A stretch of DNA of 64,000 nt, taken from NCBI GenBank assembly GCA_022826195.1, contig JAJDVI010000062.1:1-64000 (forward strand), read 5' to 3'. Source of the DNA: Acidobacteriota bacterium (GTDB taxonomy: Bacteria; Acidobacteriota; Vicinamibacteria; Marinacidobacterales; Marinacidobacteraceae). Below, one piece after another: positions 9,446 through 17,820 of the stretch. The notes below the pieces were generated by a model. It ran no database searches and had not been told where the DNA came from. It saw nothing but the letters and a program-made list of their open reading frames with translations. Made by a program: the position numbers and the translations under genes. Positions within the stretch are counted from its first letter, which is position 1; each line of letters begins with the position of its first letter.

Positions 9446-10789
9446 TCACACTTCCTCCGCGACGGTGTTGAGTTGGTCGAAGACCTGCGCCGCCTCGGGA
9501 CCGCCGGCCGGGTGTTCGATGAGCGCCTCGGCCGCGATCCCCGGGTCCCCGGCGAGCGCGGCCCGCACGAACTCCCGTTCGGCAGCCTTCGCCCGCCGGA
9601 GCAGATCGCCGGCGGGAACCGGAAGCGGCGGCTGGGGAATCGGCGCGACGCCGCCCTTTCCGACGAGCGCCGCGACTTCCACGACGTCGTCCGCGGGGAG
9701 TTCGGGCACCGCGAGCCCTCCGAGCGGGGTGCGGTTCCGGGTGTTCACCACCATCTCCTCGGGCTCTTCCCCGAGGAGCGCCCCCATTGCCTGGAGGCCG
9801 ATGCGGTCGTAGCCGCCCGGGCCGTCGGCGTCAGGAGCGCCGCCGGACGGAGAGGCGTCCCCGCGGGCCTCGATCCGGAAGTAGGACGCGTCCCGCGCGT
9901 AGCTGAACTCCCGGTACGCGGCCCGGGCCTGCCCGGGGCTCCCGGCCGCCCCGAGCGCGGCGAAGAGCGTTTCCTCCAGGCCGAGGATGGATGCGCCGCG
10001 GGTGGTCCCGGAAGCGCGCGTGCGCTCCACGGCGCGGTCCGGATGGAGGTGGAGGAACACGTACTCGGAGGGGATGGCCCCCGCCATCTCGGAGGCTTCG
10101 AAGAGCCCGTCGCGGTGAATCCGCAAGAGGCGGTCCGTGTCGCCGAACAGGTCCTCGAGGCGGTTCTCCGGGGGGAAGGCGCCGGTGGGATCGGCCTCCT
10201 CGAGAGCGGTGAGCCAGCCGAGATGGTTGATCCCGGACCAGCCGACCGCAGAGGCGGCGGGATCGAGGTAGAGCAACCCGACGACCCGGTCGATGAGTTC
10301 GGCGGGGGTGTCGCAGATGCCCACCACCTCCAGTGAGGTCTCGTTCAGGAGCGCCTCGGTGACCATCCCGGCGGGGTTCGTGTAATTGATGAGGGTGGCG
10401 TCCGGCGCCTCCCGTTCCACGACGCGGGCGAGGCGGAGCATCGCCGGGATGTTCCGCATGGCGAGCGCCGCGCCGGCCGCTCCCACGGTTTCCTGTCCGA
10501 GCACCCCCGCCTCGATGCAGACGCGCTCGTCGTGGGCGCGGGCTTCCTGTCCGCCGGCGCGGATGGAGGCGAAGACGAACCGGCTGCCGCGGACGGCGGC
10601 GGCCGGGGTCCGGTTCACGCTCACCCGGATGCCGGACGCGCTCGTCTCGACGACCGGAGCGATGGCTGCCAGTCGCCCCGGATCCGTGTCGTAGAGCGCG
10701 AGTTCGGAGATCCCGAGGCCGCTGCCGGCGAGCGCCCGGGCCAGCAGTGGGCTCCGCAGGCCGCCCCCGCCGAGGAGAGCGACCTTCAA
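9446..10789 (-). CDS. Glycoside hydrolase family 4 (6-phospho-beta-glucosidase-like)
   Basis: A 447-residue NAD+- and divalent-metal-dependent glycosidase. The N-terminal Rossmann motif is KVALLGGGGLRSP. The NYTNPAGMVTEA segment, the metal-ligand Cys in GICDTPAE and the His in NHLGW are the GH4 signatures; the last two resemble the 6-phospho-beta-glucosidase branch (LicH/CelF type). GH4 enzymes cleave by an oxidation-elimination mechanism. The start codon is TTG, overlapping the TGA of the upstream PfkB kinase gene (TTGA), so translation is probably coupled. Kinase plus phospho-glycosidase suggests paired sugar phosphorylation and cleavage, although the kinase substrate is unknown. Confidence 0.88.
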   Translation of the reverse strand: MKVALLGGGGLRSPLLARALAGSGLGISELALYDTDPGRLAAIAPVVETSASGIRVSVNRTPAAAVRGSRFVFASIRAGGQEARAHDERVCIEAGVLGQETVGAAGAALAMRNIPAMLRLARVVEREAPDATLINYTNPAGMVTEALLNETSLEVVGICDTPAELIDRVVGLLYLDPAASAVGWSGINHLGWLTALEEADPTGAFPPENRLEDLFGDTDRLLRIHRDGLFEASEMAGAIPSEYVFLHLHPDRAVERTRASGTTRGASILGLEETLFAALGAAGSPGQARAAYREFSYARDASYFRIEARGDASPSGGAPDADGPGGYDRIGLQAMGALLGEEPEEMVVNTRNRTPLGGLAVPELPADDVVEVAALVGKGGVAPIPQPPLPVPAGDLLRRAKAAEREFVRAALAGDPGIAAEALIEHPAGGPEAAQVFDQLNTVAEEV

Positions 10790-11676
10790 GCGCGCCAGGG
10801 CCGGCGCGGCAGCCCGCCGAGGTGCTGGACGGAGCGGGCTCCGCAGACGTTCCCGGCCGCGAGTTGCTCCTCGAGCGACCCGCCCCGGAGCCTCCGCGCC
10901 AGGAAGCCGGCCGCGAAGGCGTCACCCGCCCCGGTGGTGTCGCGGATCCCGCGGAGGGGGATCGGGGCGGCGACCCGCGTCTCCGGGCGTCCGAAGACCT
11001 CGGCGCCGTCCGCTCCCCGCTTCACGATCACCAGCGTTCCGGCGTCGGCCGCCCGCCGGAGAAGACCGTTCGGGCCGTCGTAGAGGTTCGCTTCCTGGCC
11101 GTTCACGAACACCCCGGCCGCCTGTTCCAGGAGTTCGGGGAAGCCGTCGCGCCGCGGGAGGTCTTCGTCGTATCCGAAATCCCAGAAGATCTCGGCCGTT
11201 TCGCCCACCTGCCGCATGGCCGTCTGGAGTTCCGACCACGCCGGGCAGACGCGGGGCGGCATCGCCATCAGCACGGCGCCGAACGGCGAGGTGGACCCCG
11301 CGCGGCGGAGGGCGACGTAGATGCGCTGCTCGAGCTCCCGGTTCATCCCGTTGAACGTCGCGAAGCTGCGTTCCGGCCCCAACGACATGCAGGCGGTGAC
11401 GGCGTGCGGTTCGCGCGGCCGGCGCAGGTTGCGGTAACCGATGCCCTCGGTCTCCAGGACCCGGCCGACCCGCGGCGGAAGCGCCGAGAGGAGGTCCACC
11501 TCCAGGCCTTCCGCGCGCGCCCACGCCGCCGAGATGAGCGCCCCGCCGCCGAAGGTGCGGCGGAACTGGTCGGTGCGGATTTCTTCGCCGGGCCGGGGCA
11601 GGCGGGGCAGCTCCGCGAAGATGAGGTCCTCGAACGTCTCGCCGGCGATCAGGAGGCGGGGCGCGCCGGAGGGCAT
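10786..11676 (-). CDS. PfkB-family carbohydrate kinase
   Basis: A 296-residue cytosolic sugar or nucleoside kinase of the ribokinase fold. The C-terminal PfkB signature DTTGAGDAFAAGFLA holds the catalytic Asp and anion-hole glycines; VNGQEANLY matches the family's internal motif, and GGGALISAAWARAEG the first signature. The ATG at 11676 has no Shine-Dalgarno site but sits 8 nt after a TAGCCT box (11685-11690), consistent with a leaderless transcript. It forms a two-gene operon with the overlapping GH4 gene. Confidence 0.88.
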   Translation of the reverse strand: MPSGAPRLLIAGETFEDLIFAELPRLPRPGEEIRTDQFRRTFGGGALISAAWARAEGLEVDLLSALPPRVGRVLETEGIGYRNLRRPREPHAVTACMSLGPERSFATFNGMNRELEQRIYVALRRAGSTSPFGAVLMAMPPRVCPAWSELQTAMRQVGETAEIFWDFGYDEDLPRRDGFPELLEQAAGVFVNGQEANLYDGPNGLLRRAADAGTLVIVKRGADGAEVFGRPETRVAAPIPLRGIRDTTGAGDAFAAGFLARRLRGGSLEEQLAAGNVCGARSVQHLGGLPRRPWRA

Positions 11677-11726
11677 GGCGGGAGAGGCTATCCGTACCCG
11701 GCGCGCCAGCCGTTACGCTTCGCTGG

Positions 11727-12788
11727 ATGCTCGGAATCGGGTGGCGTTCCTGGCGGATGGGCCTCGTCCTTGGTGTTCTGTTCGGTCACGGCGCGCCGGC
11801 CCCGGCCCAGCCGGCCTTCCACGACGCGCACTACCACCCCACCGACTACATCCAGCAGGAGACCGCGCTGCCGGCGTTCCTCGGGATGATGGGCGAGCGG
11901 GTGGGACGCGCGGCGCTGATGGGCATCCCCCTCCAGCAGAAGTGGGACTGGTTCGAGTCGGGCGACCGCGCTCCCGACCACTACCTGCGCTCGGACGCGG
12001 CGCTCTACTACTACCCGTTCGTGGACGCGATGGTGGCGGAGGCGGTGCGAGCGCTGCCCCCGGACCAGCGGGAGCGGTTCGATCCCATGATCACCGGCTT
12101 CAACCCCACCGACATGTACGCGACCGACCACATCCGCCGGGTGCTGCGGCTATACCCGGGGGTGTTCGCGGGGATCGGAGAGTTCTCCATCCACAAGGAG
12201 GTCGTCACCCCGAAGACGGCGGGGCACACCGCGAGTCTCCGGAACCCGGCGCTCGACCGCATCCTGGAGTTCGCGGGAGAGGTCGGGCTACTCGCCCTCA
12301 TCCACAACGACGTGGACGTGATGCTTCCGCACGAGGGCGCCCGTCCGACGCATTTCGACCCGTTCATCGAGGTGGTCCGTCGCCATCCGGGGACAACGAT
12401 TCTGTGGGCGCACGCCGGCCTCGGCCGCTACGTCGGGCCGACTCCCGGCTACGTGGGGCTGCTCGAGGAGACCCTGCGGGACGAGGAGCTGAACCACCTC
12501 TACTTCGACCTCTCCTGGGACGTGGTGGCCGAGCAGATCGTGGGGCCGCCGGAGACGCTGGCGGCGTGGGTCGCGCTCGTGAACGCCTGGCCGGATCGCT
12601 TCGTGCTCGGCTCGGATTCGGTCGTCGCGATGGATGCAGCCACCTATCTCGGCGCGCTGGAGATCTGGCGTCCACTCCTCGACGGCCTCGACCCGGACGC
12701 CAGCGAGAAGGTCCGCCTCGGCAACTACGAACGGCTGTTCGATTCCGCCCGCGAGCGGGTCCGCGCCTGGGAGGCCGCCCAGCGCTGA
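11727..12788 (+). CDS. Exported amidohydrolase-family (TIM-barrel) metal hydrolase
   Basis: A 353-residue protein with a signal peptide (about residues 1-28) followed at once by FHDAHYHPTDY, giving the H35-x-H37 metal ligands of the amidohydrolase_2 fold. A later ILWAHAGLGRYVG and the terminal LGSDS, with its metal-binding Asp, complete the pattern. The substrate is unknown. The start ATG lies 7 nt after TACGCT (11714-11719) without a ribosome site, so a leaderless message is likely. Its promoter region of about 50 bases is shared divergently with pfkB. Confidence 0.82.
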   Translation: MLGIGWRSWRMGLVLGVLFGHGAPAPAQPAFHDAHYHPTDYIQQETALPAFLGMMGERVGRAALMGIPLQQKWDWFESGDRAPDHYLRSDAALYYYPFVDAMVAEAVRALPPDQRERFDPMITGFNPTDMYATDHIRRVLRLYPGVFAGIGEFSIHKEVVTPKTAGHTASLRNPALDRILEFAGEVGLLALIHNDVDVMLPHEGARPTHFDPFIEVVRRHPGTTILWAHAGLGRYVGPTPGYVGLLEETLRDEELNHLYFDLSWDVVAEQIVGPPETLAAWVALVNAWPDRFVLGSDSVVAMDAATYLGALEIWRPLLDGLDPDASEKVRLGNYERLFDSARERVRAWEAAQR

Positions 12789-12852
12789 GGACGCGCATCC
12801 GGAGCCTCGGGAGAACGCGCGGCACCCGGGAGTGAGGATCGCGCACCGGCTT

Positions 12853-12903
12853 GGAACGCCGGTCTCCAGACCGGCACCGCCGCGCTCCGCGCGGCGACCC
12901 GTG
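12853..12903 (+). repeat. REP-like double hairpin, copy A
   Basis: A GGAAC start is followed by a perfect 8-bp stem (12858-12865 with 12868-12875, loop CC) and then a 7-bp GC stem (12878-12884 with 12890-12896). The same two-hairpin plan recurs at 27181-27240 and 41575-41638 and in diverged form elsewhere. It lies between the amidohydrolase and the convergent ATPase gene. Confidence 0.7.
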
Positions 12904-12924
12904 TGGAGCTCCTCGGCGGTTTCC

Positions 12925-14118
12925 TCACTGAGAGCCGTCGCCCGCACCGTTCCCGGCGACCACCTCCCGCATCAGGTCCGGCACGCCGATAGCCTCGACA
13001 TCGTTCTTCAATCCGAATCGGTCGCTGCCCGGATAGACGGCGAACCGCCGCGACGGGCGGATGTCCGCGCAGGCGTCCCAAAAGCCCCTCTCGAGTTTCG
13101 GGACCTGTCCCCGCTTGACCTCGATCGCCCACGGCCGCTGGCCGGGAAGCTCGATCACCAGGTCGCACTCGGCGCCTCGGTGCGTGCGGTAGGCCCCGGC
13201 GGCCGCGAAGGGCGGCGCCGCCCGGAGGACGTTCTCGATCACGAAACCTTCCCAACTGGGGCCGGCGACCGGGTGTCCGAGCAGCTCGTCGAGCGTGCGG
13301 ATGTTCAACAGGGCGTGGACCAACCCACTGTCGCGAATGACGATCCGGGGCGCCTTCCGCAGTCGCTTTCCGGTGTTGGAAACCCACGGCTCGATCCGGC
13401 GAACGAGCAACAGGTCCACGAGGAGGTCGAGGTATCTGCCGACGGTGGACTCGCGCAGTCCGAGTCCCGACGCGAGCGCTGCCCGGTTCACCGGGCTTCC
13501 CTGCTGGTGCGCGAGCATGGTGAGGAACCGCCGGAGGGTCTCCATCGGGAGCGGGCGGGGCGAAAACTCCGGGATGTCACGGCCGAGGATCGTCGCGATC
13601 ATGTCCTGCCGCACTTCGAAGCTCGCCTGGTCGCCGGGCGCCAGGAAGCTGGTCGGAAACCCGCCCCGGAGCCAGAGCCGATCCAGATCCTCGAAGTGTT
13701 CCACCTCCAGCGGATCGAACGGCGCCAGGGGAACCATCGCGATGCGCCCGGTGAGGGTCTCCGCGGACTGGCGGAGCAGGCGCATCGAGGCCGAGCCCAG
13801 GATGAGGAAACGTCGCCGGACGAGTCCCCGGCGGCGCCCGTCGTCGATCAGGCCCCGAAGCGCAAGGAAGAGTTCCGGGGTCCGATGAATCTCGTCCAGC
13901 ACCACCAGGCGGCCTTCGTGGCGCGCGAGGAAGCTGCGGGGTTCTGCGAGGCGCGCGACGTCCAGCGGATCGGTGAGGTCGAGATAGACCGAATCCGTCT
14001 CGTCCGCAATCCGGCGGGCCAGCGTGGTCTTGCCGCACTGGCGGGGACCGAGAATGGCCACGGCAGGCTGACGCTCCAGAGCGCGAAGGACGGCCTGATG
14101 GTCTCGACGAGCGATCAT
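12925..14118 (-). CDS. AAA-family ATPase with C-terminal DUF4143 domain
   Basis: A 397-residue protein. Walker A is GPRQCGKTT (about residues 24-32) and Walker B is LVVLDEIHRTP (about 71-81, D75 E76). A winged-helix-like segment lies around 215-260. The C-terminal DUF4143 part contains ECDLVIEL, then WAIEVKRG, a D...ExK arrangement like PD-(D/E)xK nuclease folds. The family is widespread and patchily distributed; the molecular role is not established. The ATG at 14118 lies inside an AT-rich palindrome (14117-14158), 7 nt after a TATTTT box. A longer form starting at 14184 is possible but would run through that palindrome. Confidence 0.85.
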   Translation of the reverse strand: MIARRDHQAVLRALERQPAVAILGPRQCGKTTLARRIADETDSVYLDLTDPLDVARLAEPRSFLARHEGRLVVLDEIHRTPELFLALRGLIDDGRRRGLVRRRFLILGSASMRLLRQSAETLTGRIAMVPLAPFDPLEVEHFEDLDRLWLRGGFPTSFLAPGDQASFEVRQDMIATILGRDIPEFSPRPLPMETLRRFLTMLAHQQGSPVNRAALASGLGLRESTVGRYLDLLVDLLLVRRIEPWVSNTGKRLRKAPRIVIRDSGLVHALLNIRTLDELLGHPVAGPSWEGFVIENVLRAAPPFAAAGAYRTHRGAECDLVIELPGQRPWAIEVKRGQVPKLERGFWDACADIRPSRRFAVYPGSDRFGLKNDVEAIGVPDLMREVVAGNGAGDGSQ

Positions 14119-14158
14119 TGTTGTAAAAATACTTATACGAAGATATTTTTGCAACAAT
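14117..14158. promoter_or_regulatory. AT-rich 15-bp inverted repeat over the ATPase start (candidate operator)
   Basis: Arms at 14117-14131 and 14144-14158 match at 14 of 15 positions around a 12-base loop. The element is strikingly AT-rich in a GC-rich region and overlaps both the start codon of the ATPase gene and a possible -10 box (TATTTT on the minus strand, 14126-14131). Its position suggests an operator for autoregulation or for a regulator shared with the divergent deacetylase gene. Confidence 0.65.
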
Positions 14159-14216
14159 ATCGGTCCAAGATGCTGTGACCGCACGCCACCGGGCGGATTC
14201 CCTACACTTCCGAGCC

Positions 14217-16829
14217 ATGTGGTGGTTTCGTTGGCCCCGCGGACTGGGAGTTGCCTGCCTGTTCCTTGCCCATGCTGGCGTGGCCGTCGCCCAGCCGACC
14301 GGGCCGGGGCAGGGGCGGGCGGCCGAGGCCTGGCACTGGATCCAGAAGCTCCAGACGACCGGCTCGGTGCTGCACGTCACCGCGCATCCCGACGACGAAA
14401 ACGGGGCGCTGCTCGCGCTGCTGAGCCGCGGCCACGGCGTGCGGACCGCGCTCCTCAGCCTTACCCGGGGCGAGGCGGGCGCGAACGCGATCGGGCCGGA
14501 GCTCTTCGACGGCCTGGGCCTGATCCGGGCCGCCGAACTCGAAGCGGCCGGGAACTGGTACGGACTCGACCGGATCTACTACACCCCGCTCGCCGACTAC
14601 GGCTACTCGAAGAACCTGGACGAGGCGCTCCGTTCCTGGGACGAGGAGGCGGCGGCCGCCGACGTCGTGGAGGTGATTCGGCGGGAGCGGCCGATGATCA
14701 TCCTCGCCCGGTTCACCGGGGACCCGCGGGACGGGCACGGCCAGCACCAGTTTGCCGGCCGGATGGCGGCGCGCGGCTTCGACGGCGCTCCGGACATGGG
14801 AGCGTTTCCGGCCCGCGAGGGGCGGCGGCCCCACCTCCCGCTCGCCCTCTTCCAGCGGGCGCGCGACGAGGAGGGAGCGCTCGAGATCGACGTTGGGGGC
14901 TCCCGGCCGTGGCTTGCCCATTCGTTCGCCGAGCTGAACGCGATCGGGCTGTCCTACCAGCGTTCGCAGACCCGCGGCGTGGTCCGCCCCGTCGCCGGCC
15001 GAGGCCCCACGCGGTTGATGCGTGCTGATCGTGATGCGGGTGCCGAGAACGACCTCCTCGCCATGCTCAGCCCCGAACGGGCCTCGCTCTCCGCCCGTTT
15101 CGGTCCTGTGGTTCCGGCGCGGCTCATGGCGGTGCTCGAGCGCCTGGACGAACACTTCCGCGCTGTTGCCGCCGAGTTCGACTGGAGCGCCCCCGAAGCC
15201 AGCCTGCCACGGCTCGGCGAGGCGCTCGCCGAGGGCCGGGAATTGCTCTCCGAGCGGTCGCCGTCGGGGTTCTTCGACGTACGGCACGAACTGGAGCGGA
15301 AAGAGGAACAGCTCGTCGCGGCGATCCGGGCCGCCGCGGGGGTCTCCCTGGAAGCCCTGGCCAGCGAGCCGGCCGCCGAGAGCGGCGGATCGCCCTTCGC
15401 TCCGCCTCCGGCATTCGGCCCGGTCGTGCCCGGCCAGCGGTTCGAGGTCCGGGTGAGCGCCGCCGCGCTGGCTCCGGCGCGGGTCGCCGGCGTTTCGCTC
15501 GACGTTCCCGGCGAAGTCGAGCCGGCGGACGCGGAGGGAGGAACGCACCGATTCGTCGTGACCCTCGCCGCGGACGTTCCGGTGCTGCGGCCGCACATCG
15601 AACGGTCCGGTCTCGGCGAGAGCCGCTACCGCGCGAACGGCGACTGGACGCTCGACGCCCCGCCTCCGGCCCTGACCGCGACCCTCGATCTGGAGATCCC
15701 GGCGGGCGCCGGGGGCGCGACCGTGAACGTCCCGCTCGCTGTCCCGGTGGAGCGCTTCGAGCCGAACCTCCCCTACGGCTACGAGCGGCGCGAACTGGAG
15801 ATCCTGCCGCCGGTCTCCGTCGCCTTCGATCCGGGTTTCGCGGCCTTTCCGGCGGGATCGGACACCGCCGCGTTCGAGGCCAATCTCACGGTCTCCGGGA
15901 ATCAGGCCGGCGAATTCCGGGTCGGACTTGCACTACCGGAGGGTTTCCGGGCGCACCCGCCGGAGTCCGCGGTCGCCTTCGATCGCGCCGGCGAAGAGTC
16001 GAGCGTCCGCTTCACGGTGCACGCGGACGGGGTGACAGCGGGGGCCTACGAGATCACGGCGAACGTGGAGGGAGGCTCCGGTGGACCAGCGGCTGCGACC
16101 TCTTACCAGCGCATCGCGCACCGGGATCTGCCGCTGCGCTACCTGGTGCGCCCCGCCTCGCTCCGGGTTGCCGGCGTCGAACTGGCGATGCCGGACGGAC
16201 TCCGGGTCGGTTACGTGGTGGGCGCCGGTGACGAGGTCCCCGCCGGCATCGAAGCTCTGGGGGCCGAAGTGACACTGCTGGACGAGACGGCCCTCCTGAA
16301 CTCGGACCTCGGCGGGTACGACGCGGTCGTGACCGGGACCCGGGCCTACGCGGTGCGGCCGGACCTCCTCCGCGCCAACCGGCGGCTGCTCGACTACGCG
16401 CGGGACGGCGGTCACCTGGTCGTGCTTTACAACACGGACGAGTTGATCCCGAACCAGCACGCGCCCTATCCGGGCGTTCTGCCCCGCCGATCCGAGGAGG
16501 TCTCCGAGGAGGACAGCCCCCTGACCGTGCTGGCGCCGGAGCATCCCCTCATGACCTGGCCGCACCGGATCGGCCCCGCCGATTTCGAAAGCTGGGTCGA
16601 GCAGCGCGGCTCCAAGTTCTGGAGCGCGTGGGACCCGGCCTACACCGCGCTCTTCGAGACCCGGGACACCGGGCAGGAGCCCCAGCGGGGTGGCGCCCTC
16701 ACCGCGGAGGTCGGGGACGGCCGCTACACCTACTTCGCCTACGCGCTGCACCGGCAGCTCCCGGAAGGGGTGCCGGGAGCGTTCCGGCTGCTCGGCAACC
16801 TGATCGCGGCGTCGCGGGCTCCGCGCTGA
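14217..16829 (+). CDS. Large exported PIG-L family deacetylase
   Basis: An 870-residue protein with a signal peptide (residues 1-26, ending AVAQ). The PIG-L/LmbE catalytic domain covers about 48-300. AHPDDE (56-61) supplies the zinc ligands and general base, and GDPRDGHGQHQ the later His ligand. The family removes N-acetyl groups from GlcNAc-type sugars. The remaining two thirds contains beta-rich, NEW3-like segments (about 400-640) and a C-terminal domain (about 650-870, YDAVVTGTRAY, LVVLYN) resembling a ThuA/glutamine-amidotransferase-like fold. The start at 14217 fits the signal peptide and sits 8 nt after TACACT (14203-14208); GTG 14175 is a weaker alternative. Confidence 0.85.
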   Translation: MWWFRWPRGLGVACLFLAHAGVAVAQPTGPGQGRAAEAWHWIQKLQTTGSVLHVTAHPDDENGALLALLSRGHGVRTALLSLTRGEAGANAIGPELFDGLGLIRAAELEAAGNWYGLDRIYYTPLADYGYSKNLDEALRSWDEEAAAADVVEVIRRERPMIILARFTGDPRDGHGQHQFAGRMAARGFDGAPDMGAFPAREGRRPHLPLALFQRARDEEGALEIDVGGSRPWLAHSFAELNAIGLSYQRSQTRGVVRPVAGRGPTRLMRADRDAGAENDLLAMLSPERASLSARFGPVVPARLMAVLERLDEHFRAVAAEFDWSAPEASLPRLGEALAEGRELLSERSPSGFFDVRHELERKEEQLVAAIRAAAGVSLEALASEPAAESGGSPFAPPPAFGPVVPGQRFEVRVSAAALAPARVAGVSLDVPGEVEPADAEGGTHRFVVTLAADVPVLRPHIERSGLGESRYRANGDWTLDAPPPALTATLDLEIPAGAGGATVNVPLAVPVERFEPNLPYGYERRELEILPPVSVAFDPGFAAFPAGSDTAAFEANLTVSGNQAGEFRVGLALPEGFRAHPPESAVAFDRAGEESSVRFTVHADGVTAGAYEITANVEGGSGGPAAATSYQRIAHRDLPLRYLVRPASLRVAGVELAMPDGLRVGYVVGAGDEVPAGIEALGAEVTLLDETALLNSDLGGYDAVVTGTRAYAVRPDLLRANRRLLDYARDGGHLVVLYNTDELIPNQHAPYPGVLPRRSEEVSEEDSPLTVLAPEHPLMTWPHRIGPADFESWVEQRGSKFWSAWDPAYTALFETRDTGQEPQRGGALTAEVGDGRYTYFAYALHRQLPEGVPGAFRLLGNLIAASRAPR

Positions 16830-16837
16830 TAGCTGTC

Positions 16838-16871
16838 GATTCTGTATGTACACTCAGAATCACGCTAGACT
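16838..16871 (+). promoter_or_regulatory. Promoter/operator of the Xre-RES module
   Basis: A perfect 7-bp inverted repeat, GATTCTG (16838-16844) and CAGAATC (16855-16861), lies just upstream of a TAGACT -10 candidate (16866-16871) and would cover the -35 area. Further GAATC/GATTC half-sites occur at 16876-16880 and 16911-16915. Xre-type antitoxins commonly repress their own operon through such palindromes, so this is a likely autoregulatory operator. Confidence 0.5.
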
Positions 16872-16905
16872 GCGTGAATCCAAGTGGCATCTGGTGGAGG
16901 TTCCC

Positions 16906-17256
16906 ATGCAGATTCAGGAGTTCGTCCAGGACGACCAGTTTTCTCCCGCACTCATCGCCCGCGCGCTCCGCACGACCCAGGCGGAGATTGCCGACACTCT
17001 GGGGCTGCCGCGAGACGCCCTGTCGCGCAAGACCCGCGTGCGGGCGGCCAAGACCCAGACCCGCTTGCGCCAGATGGTGGAGATCGTCCATCGGGTGGCG
17101 GAGTACGGCGGGTCCCCGTTGGCTGCTTACGCTTGGTTTCGCTCGGAACGGCTCCCGGGATTCGACGGCATGACTCCGCAGCGGCTAGTTCGAGAAGGGC
17201 ACGCCGACTGGGTGCATGCTCACCTCGACCGCGTCATGGACGGCGGCTACGCCTGA
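16906..17256 (+). CDS. Xre/MbcA/ParS-type antitoxin (DUF2384)
   Basis: A 116-residue protein. The N-terminal half is a helix-turn-helix (about residues 20-45, TTQAEIADTLGLPRDALSRK). The C-terminal half is the toxin-binding domain typical of MbcA/ParS antitoxins, with GGSPLAAYAWFRSERLPGFDGMTP. It would neutralise the RES toxin encoded 15 bases downstream and repress the operon. The ATG at 16906 has a GGTGGAGG ribosome site five bases upstream. Confidence 0.92.
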   Translation: MQIQEFVQDDQFSPALIARALRTTQAEIADTLGLPRDALSRKTRVRAAKTQTRLRQMVEIVHRVAEYGGSPLAAYAWFRSERLPGFDGMTPQRLVREGHADWVHAHLDRVMDGGYA

Positions 17257-17271
17257 ATCTGAAACGCGGTC

Positions 17272-17820
17272 ATGCGGTTTCGAGGCTATGTGTACCGGGC
17301 CCACAAGCCGCGCTGGGGCTTCAGAGATCCGCTGTCCGGAGAGGGAGCGCGTCGTCACGGCGGACGCTTCAACCGGCGGGGAACGCCGACCTTCTACACC
17401 GCTCTTTCTCTGTTCGGGGCCATTCGGGAAGCGAGCCAGCCGGTGTTTCCGCTACAGCCGGTCTTGCTTTGTTCGTACCGCGTAGATGTTCAACGGGTAT
17501 TCGATGCGACCGACGCATCGTCGCTGGAAACCGCTGGATCGTCTTTCGCTGATCTCGACTGCCCGGATTGGGAGCGGACCATGCTTGACGGTGGCGTTCC
17601 TGCTTCGCAAGCGCTCGCGGAGCGCCTGATCGCCCAAGGCTACGCTGGAATGCTCGTCCCGAGCTTCCGCGGCGCCGTACTGGGTCACCAGGACCTCGAC
17701 GGCGAAGAGGAATCCGACGACCGGAACCTGGTCCTCTGGCAATGGGACGACATGCTCCCGAGCCGGGTGCGACTCGTAGACGACGAAGGACGCCTCGCGT
17801 CCGGACGGAGCGCCGACTGA
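17272..17820 (+). CDS. RES-domain toxin (NAD+-degrading type)
   Basis: A 182-residue toxin of the Xre-RES type II system. Known RES toxins (MbcT and relatives) degrade NAD+. The catalytic arrangement is visible: R9 in VYRAHKPRW, then GRFNRRGTPTFYTA with Y42, and E53 in AIREAS. The length is usual for the family and no truncation is seen. It follows the antitoxin after 15 bases and must share its promoter. The next gene (TraB-like) may overlap its 3' end. Confidence 0.92.
   Translation: MRFRGYVYRAHKPRWGFRDPLSGEGARRHGGRFNRRGTPTFYTALSLFGAIREASQPVFPLQPVLLCSYRVDVQRVFDATDASSLETAGSSFADLDCPDWERTMLDGGVPASQALAERLIAQGYAGMLVPSFRGAVLGHQDLDGEEESDDRNLVLWQWDDMLPSRVRLVDDEGRLASGRSAD

Noticed and set aside
8084..10336. 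750-residue plus-strand frame opposite the DUF3179 and GH4 genes
   Set aside because: It crosses two well-supported genes antisense and shows no domain.
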